Positions 23,741-36,538 of a DNA stretch of 64,000 nt are shown here, in pieces. The first letter of the stretch is position 1, and each line of letters begins with the position of its first letter. Made by a program: the position numbers and the translations under genes. The notes under the pieces were generated by a model. That model worked only from the letters and a program-made list of their open reading frames with translations, was not told where the DNA came from and made no database searches. The DNA is from Neocallimastix lanati (nom. inval.) (Eukaryota; Neocallimastigomycota; Neocallimastigomycetes; Neocallimastigales; Neocallimastigaceae), in the NCBI GenBank assembly GCA_016946835.1, contig JACVTC010000140.1, positions 186,001 to 250,000 on the forward strand. The letters are read 5' to 3'.

Positions 23741-25838
23741 GCATTTCGAAAAATTTCATTTCGAAAAAGTGTCATTTCGCAAAATTTTTAATAAATAAAT
23801 AAATTAATAATAAAATAAATAAATAATATATATGATTTAAATAAATAACTAAATAAATAAAAATAAATAAATGAAACTATAATAAATAAATAAATTTTAA
23901 AATTAAATTTTTAAAAAAAAAATATATATATATATGGACATATACATAATAAATATACATTATATAATAATAAATATTCATTAGAATTAACGCTTTAAAA
24001 AAATAAAATATTTTATCATATGTTTTAAACGTTTTATAATTTTTTAAAATATATATAAGAATTTTATATATATAAAAAAAGTTAAGTATTAATAATTTAA
24101 AAGATGTAAAGGATAATAATTTAAAATATAACTATTAAAATTAAAAATAATTAAAAAAAAAATTATTATAAAGATTAAAAAATAATATATAAATAATTAA
24201 TTGATCATTTTACACCTTTTAAGTCCTTGCGCAGTATTTTAAAAAAATCTTAAATTACTATTAAGTTTTTTTAATAAAAGAAATATTTATAAATAATTCA
24301 GTAAAAAAAAAAAAAAAAAAAAAAAAAGATGAGGACATCATAAAAAAGAAAGGGAGTTAAAAGTAGCACAAAGTTAGGATGATTTTAGATGGTATCTATT
24401 TTTTTTATTTTATATTTTATATTTTAATATTTTATATTTTATATTTTATATTTTATATTTTATATTTTATATTTTATATTTTATATTTTATATTTTTATT
24501 TTTATTTTTTTTATTTTTTTTTTATTTTATATTTTATATTTTATATTTTATATTTCATATTTTATATTTCATATTTCATATTTTATATTTTATATTTCAT
24601 ATTTTATATTTCTATATTTTATATTTTATATTTTTTTTTTATTTTTTATTTTATATTTCTATATTTTATATTTTATATTTCTATATTTTATATTTTATTT
24701 TTTATTTTTTTTTATTTTTTATTTTTTTTTATTTTTTATTTTATATTTTATATTTTATATTTTATATTTTATATTTCATATTTCTATATTTTATATTTTA
24801 TATTTTATATTTTTATATTTTTTATTTTTATATTTTTTATTTTTTATTTTTTATTTTTTTTTATTTTTTATTTTTTTTTATTTTTTATTTTATATTTTAT
24901 ATTTCTATATTTTATATTTTATATTTTTATTTTTTTTTTTTATTTTTTTTTATTTTATATTTTATATTTTATATTTTATATTTTATATTTTATATTTTAT
25001 ATTTTATATTTCATATTTCATATTTTATATTTCATATTTCATATTTTATATTTCTATATTTTATATTTTATATTTTATATTTTATATTTTTTTTTATTTT
25101 TAATTTTATATTTTATATTTTATATTTTATATTTCATATTTCATATTTCATATTTCATATTTTATATTTCATATTTCATATTTTATATTTCATATTTCAT
25201 ATTTTATATTTCTATATTTTATATTTTATATTTTTATTTTTATTTTTTTTATTTTTTTTTTATTTTATATTTTATATTTTATATTTTATATTTCATATTT
25301 TATATTTCATATTTCATATTTTATATTTCATATTTCATATTTTATATTTCTATATTTTATATTTTATATTTTTTTTTTATTTTTTATTTTATATTTCTAT
25401 ATTTTATATTTTTTTTTTTTTTATTTTTTATTTTATATTTCTATATTTTATATTTTATTTTTTTTTATTTTTTATTTTATATTTTTTTTTATTTTTTATT
25501 TTATATTTTATATTTTTTATTTTATATTTCATATTTTATATTTCATATTTCATATTTTATATTTCATATTTCATATTTTATATTTCTATATTTTATATTT
25601 TATATTTTTTTTTTTATTTTATATTTTATATTTCTATATTTTATATTTTATATTTGAATATTTTTTTTTTTATTTTTTTATTATTTATTTATTTATTTAT
25701 TTATTTTATTATTTATTTATCTATTTATTAAAATTTTACGAAATGAAACTTTTCCGAAATGAAACTTTCGCGAAATGACACAAAAAATTTTGCGAAATGA
25801 AACTTTTCCGAAATGAAATTTTGCGAAATGACACACAC
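23741..25838. mobile_element. Element with terminal inverted repeats built of CGAAATGA units, about 2.1 kb
   Basis: The left end (23741-23825) carries CATTTCG units, including GTGTCATTTCGCAAAATTTT, followed by AATAAATAAATAAAT. The right end (about 25690-25838) carries the same in inverted orientation: ATTTATTAAAATTTTACG, then repeats of CGAAATGAAACTTT, CGAAATGACAC and TTTTGCGAAATGA. The left end holds one set of three CATTTCG units and the right end two sets of about three, so the ends are inverted copies with an extra duplication on the right. The interior has no transposase; it contains A/T spacer and the TATTTTATATTT satellite. Likely a non-autonomous DNA transposon or foldback element of unknown superfamily. 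I could not identify a clear target-site duplication. Confidence 0.6.
24400..25735 (+). repeat. TATTTTATATTT-type satellite inside the inverted-repeat element
   Basis: Irregular tandem array of ATTTTATATTTTAT with variants ATTTCAT and ATTTCTAT, about 1.3 kb. Blocks of 120-200 bp recur; for example the runs beginning TTTTTATTTTTATTTTTTTT at about 24494 and 25230 are followed by the same series of variants. The 450-codon open frame across it is made of Phe, Ile, Leu and Tyr only and is a by-product of the repeat. Confidence 0.9.
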
Positions 25839-26895
25839 TCAAATAAAACATAACTTAAAATTAATTTATAAATTATTTACATATTTACATAACATAAAAT
25901 TTATGTTATAAAATTTATGTTTACATTAATTTTATGTATTTTATAGAATTTATGATATTACATAAATTTGTTTTATATCACGCTATTTTAATTTAATTAT
26001 TAATGCTTATTAATTTATTTTTATGTAATTATTAATAAAATAATTTAATAATAATTAAAATTTTTATTTTCATTTTTTATCATATTATTATTATTTTTTT
26101 AATATTAAATGAGAATATTAATATTCAAATAATAATAGTTAATAGCTTGTAACAAATAAATAAAGATCTTTTGTAATTTTTTTTTGTTTGAATAGTGGTT
26201 ATTTCTATAAATAATTTTTTATTTATATGTAATATAAATATAAATAATAAATAAAAAAAAATAATAATATTTTACTATATATAGAAAGCAATATATGTAA
26301 ATTATTAAAATTTTACACGTTTCCATTTATAAAAAAAAATTTTTGTTTAATATAATTAATACGTTTTAATTTATTAAAAAATATTATTATTTAATATATT
26401 TTTGATTAAAAAAATATTTTTATTTATTAATAATTTTTTTTTTTTTTACAACCTCAATTATTACAAACTTTTAATGTTATTTATTTATTCATAATATTTA
26501 TTAATTTTCGTAATTTGTGGATTTGAAAAATAAACATCATTTACATAAAAATAACAAATAATTCAAATGTTATATATATATATATATATCAAAGATATTA
26601 AATTAAAAAAACTAATTTTTTCATTTTTTCAATTCTCATATTTTTTTATTTTATCTTTATTTTTGATTTATTTAAATTCTACAACTTTTATCTAAATAAA
26701 AATCTTTTTTTTAAAAATTCTATTACTAATAAAAAATATCAAATAAATTATTTAAAAAGATGATTTTGTGTTAAATAATTAGAAAAAAATAAAATGATTA
26801 TGATTTTAATATAAAATTTCTCTTTCAATAAACATTTTTTTTTCTTTTAAAAAAAAAACTTTATATACATATTAATTTTATTTTCCTATAGCTTT

Positions 26896-26928
<33 letters not shown>

Positions 26929-27205
26929 TCAATATTGAATTTAAATAAAAATTGATATAAAATTTTGTAATAATTTATAATTTTTTTTTCTGTAATTAAT
27001 ATATTAAATTGAGTATAAAAAAAAAAAATATTAAACAATCTTGAAGCAATAAAATTAAATTATTCATTTTTATGGATTACTTAAACTAACAAGATATTTA
27101 TAAATTTAATATTATTTTTCTCAATTCAGTATTATTTTTATTATTAATTTTTGCTTTAATTATGTTTTAATTATTACTTTTCTCTTTTTTTTTTTTTATA
27201 TTTAT
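25839..27205. other. Intergenic A/T spacer
   Basis: A T-run at 26436-26448 followed by ACAACCTCAATTATTACAAA (26449-26468) resembles the reverse complement of a poly(A)-tailed element end also seen at 50.2 and 50.4 kb. No gene seen. Confidence 0.5.
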
Positions 27206-28483
27206 TTATTGAGTAGATATTGAAATTTCTTGATGAGTTGACTCTGTAACAGGTTTTGCCGGTCTTCTAGTCATTTTTCTTTTAAGTTGTGTGGCACTAC
27301 GAGTTAAATTTCTCTTAACTTGAGTGAATGCTTCAGGGAATTTTTGTTTTAAGTCTTCATATTGATTTGGATTCTTCTTTTTCATAAATACTAAACCTAC
27401 ACCAGCAGCACCAAGAGCAGTACCACCAATAGCAGTTATAATACCAACTGAAGCACCAGCATTACTTTCATCATCTTCTCCTTTAACAGATTCATTTACT
27501 GCTTGTGAAACGACTTTATTGTTTTCTTTAGCTTTAGTAGCAACTTGAGTTGGTTTAGCACCATTTACAGTAGCTTTTGGTGCTCCAGCTTGAAGTGGAA
27601 TATTCTTTGTCATAGTATTATTACCTAACAAGGTTGGAAGAGCACCAGCGGATGTAACAGTCATTGGCATTATTGTTGTAGTAGTTGTTGTAGTAGTTGT
27701 AGTGGTGGTAGTGGTAGTTGTAGTGGTAGTGGTAGTTCTACCAGCAGAAGCATCAAATTCTCTAGTATTACTTGAACTGGAAGCTAATTTCTTAGCATTG
27801 GCTTCGAAAGCTGTAATAAAGGATTTACTAGAAGAAAAACCTAAATGTTCAGCGGCAGAACTAGCATTATTTTCGTATGGACCTGATAATTTTTCACCGG
27901 ACTTTGAATAGATAGCCCAAATAATATTAGATTCACCTTTACTCTTTTCTTCAACGGCAGTAAATGCAGAAACAGATAAATCAACGTGGTACTTATCACA
28001 AGATCCACATGAATCTACAATTCTTGCCTTAACTATTATATTTATTTTTTGTATTTAATATTTTTTATTATTATTAATGATATTATATATTGTTATTTTA
28101 ATGTTTTAAATACATACCCATCTTTTTAGTACCACTAGTTGGCATAAGAACTACATATTGAAAACAATTACCTTTCCAATCAAAATCATTACTCTTTTAT
28201 TTTAAAATAATGATTTTTTTAAATTTATATTTCATTAGTTTTTTTTTTTAAAAAAAAATTGATGAAAATTATTGTATATTCATTAAATTAAATATATTTA
28301 TTAATTGCTTACTAAAGCAGCAAAGTATTCATGTTCACCGAGGTTTAAACTTCCATCACATGCTGGTCTTTTTTGAGTTTCACACTCAGATGGACAACCA
28401 TAGTATGTAATTTCATAATTACCACCAGCAATAACAGTGGCAACAAGACCAGTAAATATAGTAACTAAACCACTTAACTTCAT
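27206..28483 (-). CDS. Membrane-anchored expansin-like (DPBB) protein, paralogue A, three exons
   Basis: Minus-strand exons 28483-28313, 28193-28118 and 28032-27206, phases 0 and 1, giving about 357 residues. A signal peptide (MKLSGLVTIFTGLVATVIAG) is followed by a double-psi beta-barrel-like domain. It starts YEITYYGCPSEC, has one Cys in exon 2, and continues ARIVDSCGSCDKYHVDLS with the AF that usually follows in expansin/RlpA-like proteins (to about residue 130). Then come a Ser/Thr-rich stalk with 21 consecutive threonines (27671-27738), a Pro/Ala/Thr region, an acidic patch, one membrane helix with GAAGVGLVFM (about 275-298) and a basic cytosolic tail, YEDLKQKFPEAF..VKR. It is probably a type I surface protein whose outer domain contacts wall polysaccharide. 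Expansin-like domains loosen cellulose or chitin networks without hydrolysis; activity here is inferred. Confidence 0.85.
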
Positions 28484-29279
28484 TTTAATATATATATTTT
28501 ATTATAATTTTATAAAGTTTTATTTTATTATTGAATAATACGTTTATAATTTATTGCTTCAAAATTTTTTGAATATTTTTATTTGAAATATTATTTATTG
28601 TTTTAAATTTTCTTTTTCGAACAATAAATAATATTTTTTTTTATTTTTTTCTCTTTTTTTTTTTATTATTATTTATTTTTGTTATTTTTTCTTTTTTTTT
28701 TTTCTTGATATATTTATTCAATATCAATATTCCAAGAAAAATGAAAGAAAAAAGTGAAAAGTTATTACTATTAAAGCTTTTTATATAATTTTTGATAAAT
28801 TATTATTAGAATTTTATATGTTCAAATTAATATTGTTTTTTAAAATTTTTTTATGTATTTTTATTTATAATTAATATATTTAAATATATTAAAGTATATA
28901 TTAAATACAATGAAAATATTAAGACAATTTATAACCAATATATTATTTTAATATATATATATTATATATTATATTTTTGTGTAACAATTTAACTATATTA
29001 ATTTTAATATTAGAATAAATACTTTTTTTTTATTTTTTAAAATTTTTAAAATAAAAAAAAATAAAAATTTATAGATAATATATAAGGTAGATTAAAATTT
29101 TATATATATAGTATATTTAAAATAAATTACAAAAAAAAAGAGCATATTTATTTATTATTTTTAATATTATTTATTAATTCTTATTATTATTTAGTATCAT
29201 TATTTATTATTATTAATTTTAATAATATTTTTTAATATTTCTTATTATTTCTTTTTATTTGCTGTTAAAATTTATTATT
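28484..29279. other. Upstream region of paralogue A and A/T spacer
   Basis: T-rich on the plus strand (A-rich on the gene's coding strand) within 200 bp of the start codon. Nothing else identifiable. Confidence 0.5.
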
Positions 29280-29596
29280 TATTAATATTCATTAATATTC
29301 ATTATAATTATTTATTATTTATTAATATTCATTAATATTCATTATAATTATTTATTATTTATTAATATTCATTAATATTCATTATAATTATTTATTATTT
29401 ATTAATATTCATTAATATTCATTATAATTATTTATTATTTATTAATATTCATTAATATTCATTATAATTATTTATTATTTATTAATATTCATTAATATTC
29501 ATTATAATTATTTATTATTTATTAATATTCATTAATATTCATTATAATTATTTATTATTTATTAATATTCATTAATATTCATTATAATTATTTATT
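29280..29596 (+). repeat. 40-bp tandem repeat, about 8 copies
   Basis: The unit ATTAATATTCATTAATATTC followed by ATTATAATTATTTATTATTT repeats without visible change about eight times. Confidence 0.95.
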
Positions 29597-31270
29597 AATA
29601 ACTTTATAATACTTTTATTATATTTTTATTATATTTTATTATTAGTTTATAATTATAATTTTTTAATATTAATCATTATTTATTATTATTTATTATTATT
29701 TATTATTTAAATTTATTATTTATTATTATTTATTATTTAAATTTATTATTTATTATTATTTATTATTTAAATTTATTATTTAAATTTATTATTTATTATT
29801 ATTTATTATTTAAATTTATTATTTAAATTTATTATTTATTAATATTAATTAATATTTATTAATATTCATTATTATTAGTTTTTAATTATTTTAATATTTA
29901 TCATTATTTATTATTATTTATTATTATTTATTTTTTATTATTATTTTGTTATAAAAAATTATATTAAAATATTTAAATATTAATTAAAGTATGAATATAA
30001 TAATAAAGTAAAAAATTTAACAATATTAATAATCATAGTAATAATATAAAATATTATAATATTTTTTTGTTATATAATTAATTATTTAATAATACTTTTT
30101 TTGTTATATAATTAATTATTTAATAATACTTTTTTTGTTATATAATTAATTAATAATTATAAAATAATTTATATATATTTCTTTTTATTTAATATATTTT
30201 ATGTTTATAATATTTTAGATATTTGTAGATTAAATATTATAAATTAAAATTTATTATTATGGCCCAACAAAACTTTCATGAATATTTTTTTTTTCTGTAT
30301 GAATAAAATAATCAATACATTGTATTTATTTTAATTTTTGACTATATTTTTTTATCTAATAATAATTAAAAATATAAATTGTGCAACCATAATTTTTTAT
30401 CTAATAATTATTAAAATTATAAACTGTGCAACAATTTCAAACTAATTTTTATTTTTTATATTTGTATTTTTAAATATATATATATCTATGAAAAATTATT
30501 AATATTTATAAAATTAAAGATAATAATATTATAGTATTAAATAATAAATAACAAATATTTAGTATTAATCAAATTTATTATATTGTATAATAGTATGTAA
30601 TTATGAAATTTAATATGGGGAAAATAAAATATATAATAATTAAAACCTATTACTATTAGCTTATTTTTTATTGGAACAAAAAAGATAAAATTTGGACAGA
30701 TGATGTTAAATTATATTTAACGAAGACTCTATATTAAAATAAGTAAATATTATAAATGTTCTAGAAGATGTATCATATAGATACTAGTTAGTAATAATCT
30801 AATAGTATTTATTATATTATATTAAGATATATCGTTATAGATTATATAGTAATAACGAGCTTACTTATTATCTATATAGTCTTGCAGCATGAGAATGTAC
30901 TTATTAACTTATAAATAATAATAACTCCTAGTATTAGCGCTTTTAACATCAATATTATGATACATAATAATTAAATATAAATATCGAGTATAAATATTAT
31001 ATTGAATTATAGATATAATATGTTATATTAGATATACTAAGATATATTAATAGCTTAATTTAAGTATTTAGATATACTTAAATAGTCTCTAAGAGTATTT
31101 ATCTGAAGGTTTCATAAGAATTAAACCACAATTTATACAAAATTTCAATTATTAATAAATTATTAAAAGTAATAAATATCTTTTAATATTGGCATTTGAT
31201 GCATAAAAACGATTGATTCAATATTATCTTAATATAATTTTTATAAAAACTTTAAAGAAAAAAAAATTTT
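29597..31270. other. Intergenic A/T spacer with minor tandem repeats
   Basis: At 29690-29840 ATTTATTATTTAAATTTATT units are repeated. At about 30064-30147 a 33-bp unit, TTTTTGTTATATAATTAATT plus ATTTAATAATAC, occurs three times. 30650-31150 is slightly more complex in sequence but has no usable frame. Confidence 0.6.
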
Positions 31271-31627
31271 TTTTTTTTATAAAATTTTTAAGAATACTAG
31301 AGTATAATTATTACTTCCAAATTCTAAAGAAGAAAATAAAGGAGACAAAAAAGAGCTTTCAATAGTTAAAATAGATGAACAAGAAAAGGTTGAAAATACT
31401 AAATTTGATGATGATGATGAATTTAAGGATGTTTAAGGATGATAATTACATATTAGAAAAATTAAAAAATATAATATAAATTTTTTAATAAATATTTTTA
31501 ATTATAATTATTTCAATATATTGTATATTTATTTTATAATATATATATTAATATTTACTTTCTTATTCTTTTATTCTTTTAAATTTTTATAAATAATAAA
31601 TTTTAATTATTAATACTAAATAATAAT

Positions 31628-31679
<52 letters not shown>

Positions 31680-31704
31680 TCAATAATTTCGTTTATAAAT
31701 TAAA
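31271..31704. other. Spacer with a short coding-like block and an AAT microsatellite
   Basis: 31335-31436 reads on the plus strand as an acidic, charged peptide (KKELSIVKIDEQEKVENTKF, then an Asp run) that may belong to the neighbouring STI1-like remnant. An AAT run spans about 31622-31677. Confidence 0.4.
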
Positions 31705-32250
31705 GATTGCCTGAAGGACTAAAAGAATTATTGAATTAATTTTATCTGCTATGATACCAGAAGGTACCGATGCTCATTTCACAAACTCTCCACCACTGGA
31801 ATATGTCGAAGTTAAAGAAGCAAAATCAGCATAGCGAGTTAATGTAGCTTCAAAATCTTTCTTTTTATAAGCAGTATTACAAAAATTCTTTTCCTTGTCA
31901 CTTTTATCTCTCTCTTATTCTTCTTTTCCTTTTCTTCTTTTATTAATTCTAGCTCTGGTTCTGGCTCTGGTTTTTCCTTTAGTTCTGATTTTGCTTCTTT
32001 AGTTATAAAATTCTACAGCAAGTTTCTTGCTAAGCATTGTACTCCGTAAGTTCTTAAAGCTTTAAAATAGACTGAAAAGGAAAAAGCTGAAGCTTCCATA
32101 TTAAATTACTATGATGTTGCTAAAGTTGATGAAGTTCCTAATCAAGGTAATATTTTATTCAAGGAAGGTAAATATTCTGAAGCTGTTAATAATTAAATTA
32201 ATGGCTATTAGTGAAGCTGAAAAGGATGAAGTCTTCATATGAATTATATA
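31705..32250. pseudogene. Scrambled fragments of an STI1/HOP-like TPR co-chaperone
   Basis: Two pieces in opposite orientation carry TPR signatures. On the minus strand (about 32010-31830) a Lys/Glu-rich linker leads to NTAYKKKDFEATLTRYADFA, close to the TPR helix pair of STI1-type Hsp70-Hsp90 organising proteins. On the plus strand (about 32065-32195) TEKEKAEAS is followed by NQGNILFKEGKYSEAVNN, another classic TPR start, with stop codons around it. Further plus-strand text at 31752-31830 (PEGTDAHFTNSPPLEYVEV) is coding-like. The pieces cannot be joined in one frame or strand, so a rearranged pseudogene is the simplest reading. Family placement rests on TPR wording and is moderate. Confidence 0.5.
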
Positions 32251-32890
32251 ATATTAAAGATTAAATAACCATAATAAATAATACAATAACCAAATTAAAA
32301 TCATTTTTAAGTCAATAATGATGAACATTAACTTTAAATTTCGAATTTTAATTCCAACACTAAGCATGATTAAAAAAAGAACAATATTAATTAAGAAAAA
32401 ATACTTATTTAAAGCTACCTATAAACCTTATTATATTAATAAGTAATATTAATTAATCCTATACATAATCTTTTTTAATAAAAAAATAAATAAAATAAAA
32501 TGAAAATTTTTAGAAAAATTTCAATAAAAAATTATTTTAAGTATATAATTCTTTTTCATTTATTTTTTTTTTTTATTTATCAAAAATTATTGTAAAAGTT
32601 TTAAATATCTAATATTTATTTTAACAATTTTTTTTTAGTTATTAACCATTATTTTTCATATTTCATCATATATTATTTTTTTTAAAATACTTTTCATTTT
32701 TAACCAAAATAAATATAGAAATCAAGATATAATCATATATATATTACTTATTATTACATTAATTAAATCTTATTTTTTTTTCATTGAAATCCAATAACAA
32801 TAAAAGCAACTCTTTAAATATACATTAATACTTAACTTTTTATTCCATTTAATTGAATAAAAAAAATTTATTCATGTTCTTTTAATTCTT

Positions 32891-32931
<41 letters not shown>

Positions 32932-33284
32932 TTAAAAAAAAAAAGTTTTTAAAATACAATGTCAAACATAAATAATTAACCTTTTATTTAAAAAAAATAA
33001 TTTATAAAAATAATAACAATATAAAGTTATACCATATAATTTAATAAAAAAAAAAAAAAAGCATTTTAAAAATTTATGTTAATAATGAATATAATAACTT
33101 TAATATGTCAAATTCCCATGCTTTAGTAAAACTATTTATATATATACACTAAAGATGACAAATATTAATAAATACTTTAAATAAAAAAAAAAAAAACCTT
33201 TAATATATAATTATTACTATTTAAAAATATTATTTATTAAAATTTCAATAATACATTATATTTTTATTTTTATTTTTATTTTTA

Positions 33285-33333
<49 letters not shown>

Positions 33334-33511
33334 ATTTTATTTTTTGAATCTACAATATTAATTTATTCAAATATTTTTATCACACTTTTTTTATACTCTT
33401 TGGATTATCATAAAAATATTAACTTTTCTAGGATATTTTAACATATAAAAAAAAACTTATTATTAGATATAAATTATTCTATACTATAATTTAATTTACA
33501 TGTAACAAATG

Positions 33512-33543
<32 letters not shown>

Positions 33544-33639
33544 TAAATATATAAAATGGATGAATTCTATGTTTTATATTTTAAAATCAATAGCTCATGT
33601 AGAGGATATAAATAAATTCAGAAAAAAATAAAAAGTTCA
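32251..33639. other. Intergenic A/T spacer
   Basis: (ATT)n run at 32893-32932, (TTTTTA)n at 33260-33332, A/T homopolymers. No gene seen. Confidence 0.55.
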
Positions 33640-33790
33640 TAGGTAATGGAACCTCCTCTGTAATTCTCGTTCTTTCTTTGTTCGATCCAAATAGAGGTGC
33701 ATAATATGAGACTTGCCCTATTACTATATAGCAGGAATTAACACGGATAGGAAAAATAAGGATTGTAAGGGTTAGGGTTATGATTTTGTT
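33640..33790 (-). mobile_element. LINE fragment (after the reverse transcriptase domain)
   Basis: On the minus strand it reads VSYYAPLFGSNKERTRITEE, matching SVLYYAPLLGSNKKNTEKAQ of the LINE at 5.9 kb. Short and disconnected. At its plus-strand right end is TAAGGGTTAGGGTTA (33771-33785). Confidence 0.6.
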
Positions 33791-34140
33791 ATTATTGAAA
33801 TCTTATATTAGTTTATTTTTTAATCTTATTTATTTGAAGCAAATGGCATATTTTTTAAGAATACATAATTTAATGTAATTTATACATACAAAATATATTT
33901 GATGGATCATACATATTTCAATACATTAAATACAACTATATAAAAGAGGCTTATAAAATTAAAAATTTTTTAAAACTATATATATATATTCATAAACTAT
34001 ATAAACTATATATTAATATAATATATTCTATTTATTTATAATAACATATTTAATATTTAAAATTATAATAAAAGTTGTAATAAAATAAAAATTATTAATT
34101 AAAATGTTAATTAAATTTGTAAACTAAAAATACTAATTTT

Positions 34141-35100
34141 CTAACAAAATCTAAATTGATTCTTAAGAAATCCATTTATGGAGTAAAGTACTTTTCTAAC
34201 TTTATTATTCATTCTTTGTAAGATAGTTTTCAATTCTAAATCATTTGAAAAAGGTACACCAAGGTAGGCATAGCAATACGTTTTAAATAACTCTTGACTT
34301 GAATGACAAAAAGTGGGGTTACTATTATTAAGAAATCTTGAAACATCTCCTCGTACTTCTAAACTAGTATATTTGTTGATACTAAATTGCATATTTCTTG
34401 ACCATTTTCTGGTTAATTTTAATAATTTCTTAAGTTGAGATTAATATCTACCTCTCGTCCATGACATAGTTGAACCCATTAATTGAAAGAATAAACCAGT
34501 TATCAAGGTTATTGTTGGTTAATTTATCTTGCTAATCAGAAGGAGCTCATGTTAAAGTCTCCAAGAAGAATAAATGGATAGGTAGTGTGATTCTGATGTC
34601 ATATGAGAGCTTCAGAGAATGTATATCAGACTTGTAATGAGTGTTTCTTTGTGGGAATATAGACATTACCTACAGAACACTTAGAGTGATTTCCATAGAC
34701 TATAGGTTATTAAAGAAACAAGATGAATGTTAGGAATTATCCTCAAGGACGACTTGACATGAGACATGATAACCCAAGATATAAACCTCTGCAACCCGGG
34801 GTATTGGAATCCATTCTCTTCTGGAAATATTTGTAGTTGGGAAGTGTTACTTTATATGGATATCTAGCATCATTGGTACCGTTACCTGTTTCCTAAAAAC
34901 GTAGGAATAATGATTTAATAATTCATGTTGAAGTACTCAATGTTATCACTTTTCACAAATCACAAAAAATTCCATCCATTTGTGTTCTAACTAAGACAAA
35001 AAGAAAAACTTTTCTGTGTTAGAATGTGAAATTGGATTTTGAGAATTAAGATTAGATATATTGGGAGCATTGAAATTCATGATTGGCATTTATAATATTT
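34141..35100 (-). mobile_element. Decayed LINE fragments (reverse transcriptase connection and endonuclease pieces)
   Basis: The open frame 34392-34141 reads YCYAYLGVPFSNDLELKTIL, like SYLGIPFNESLDLKPII in the intact LINE. Further along, at about 34543-34575, the minus strand contains FILLGDFNMS, the endonuclease GDFN box. The order on this strand is endonuclease then RT part, but most of the RT is missing. Stops and gaps throughout. Confidence 0.6.
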
Positions 35101-35445
35101 ACTATACTAATTGAACTGAGACTTGCTGAGTTTATATTACTGGATGGTACTATTAGATAATAAATTTTGTTTTAAATGCTAAAAAAGAAAACCTTTTGAT
35201 TCCATTTGGAACATCTACAATATGACATTTTAAATCCTGATATTGTTTTTTTTTCAAATAATTTTAGGTTAATTTCGTTGATTATTATAGAATATAGGTC
35301 CATTAATATTCCATGACTGAGAGTATCTCTGACAATTTCCTAAAGCAACCTCCAAGTAATTTTAAACTATGTCCAGTAATATCTAAAGATAATTCCTTAA
35401 AATGTTAAATCTAAATAGTTAATAATGTACATTAAAAAAAAATTT

Positions 35446-36484
35446 TTTTTTTCTTTTTTTTTTAACGGCAGCAAACTTGTTTCATCTTTATTAATTAAAT
35501 ATTTGAAAAAAATACATGTAATAAAAAGAAAAAAAAAAAAAAAAAAGATAAAAAAATAAACAAAACAAAACAAAAAAAAAACACAAAATAAAATAAAATA
35601 AAATAAAATAATGGTATAAAATATTCTAGTTTTATTTAATTAATATTTGTAAGACTTCACAAGGGCATTATTATACTGAAGTATAATAATTAATTTTGAC
35701 TTAACAATGTTATTCATAATTTTAAGATATGAAATTATGATCTTCATTGGTTGCGCTAGCCCTGCTGGCCTTTCTTCTATCTTACTATTTCTTCAGCATT
35801 GACGTTCTTGGTAGTAAGTAGTACGATTCAATTTGAACCTATTGAACAAAGACCATTGCTGGCCAATAGCAATAGGTATAATTGATTGAAGAAGTGCCGC
35901 AGTAACCACCAAGAATAGAGTATCAGAATAAGCACCTGATTTCATCTGGCACATAAGTAGATCCTTCCATTCCTTTGTACTGTTATTAATACTGTTATTA
36001 AAAATTAGCTTTAATAGAATTGATTTTCATATCTCTTTTCCAATAAAAATCCTTGATTTTATTATCGTTATTACCTCTTTTCTCTGGTTTACGTTTAAGA
36101 GTTCTACTTTCTTTCGTCCATGTATATTTTCTAGATTTTGGAATATTATTAACTAAATAGGAAATAATACAATTTGAATCTTTCCATTTATCAAAACATT
36201 TGACTTGAGACAAAGCATACTTAGCTGACAATGGAAGAATATTTAAATCTTTTTGAAATTGAATATACATTAATAAAAGATTTGGCTTTTTGTAAAGCTG
36301 CAATCTATCTTAATCCTATATTAATTAATTTCTGAGTATTATTTGTTCTCACTTTATTTGAACCAAGTAAGGAATTTTGGAATTTGAAAGAAATTTACTA
36401 ACAGAAAAGAGAGCTTTAGAAACTTTAGAGTTAAGTAATTTAATAATAGGGTTCAACGATAAGCTTTTATCAAATGGTATACCT

Positions 36485-36538
<54 letters not shown>

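Noticed and set aside
24379-25731. 450-codon open frame of Phe, Ile, Leu and Tyr
   Set aside because: It is the translation of the TATTTTATATTT satellite; no start context, no domain, composition set by the repeat.
31860-32000. Plus-strand Leu/Val-rich ORF in the STI1-like remnant
   Set aside because: It is the antisense of a Glu/Lys/Pro-rich linker that belongs with the minus-strand TPR segment.
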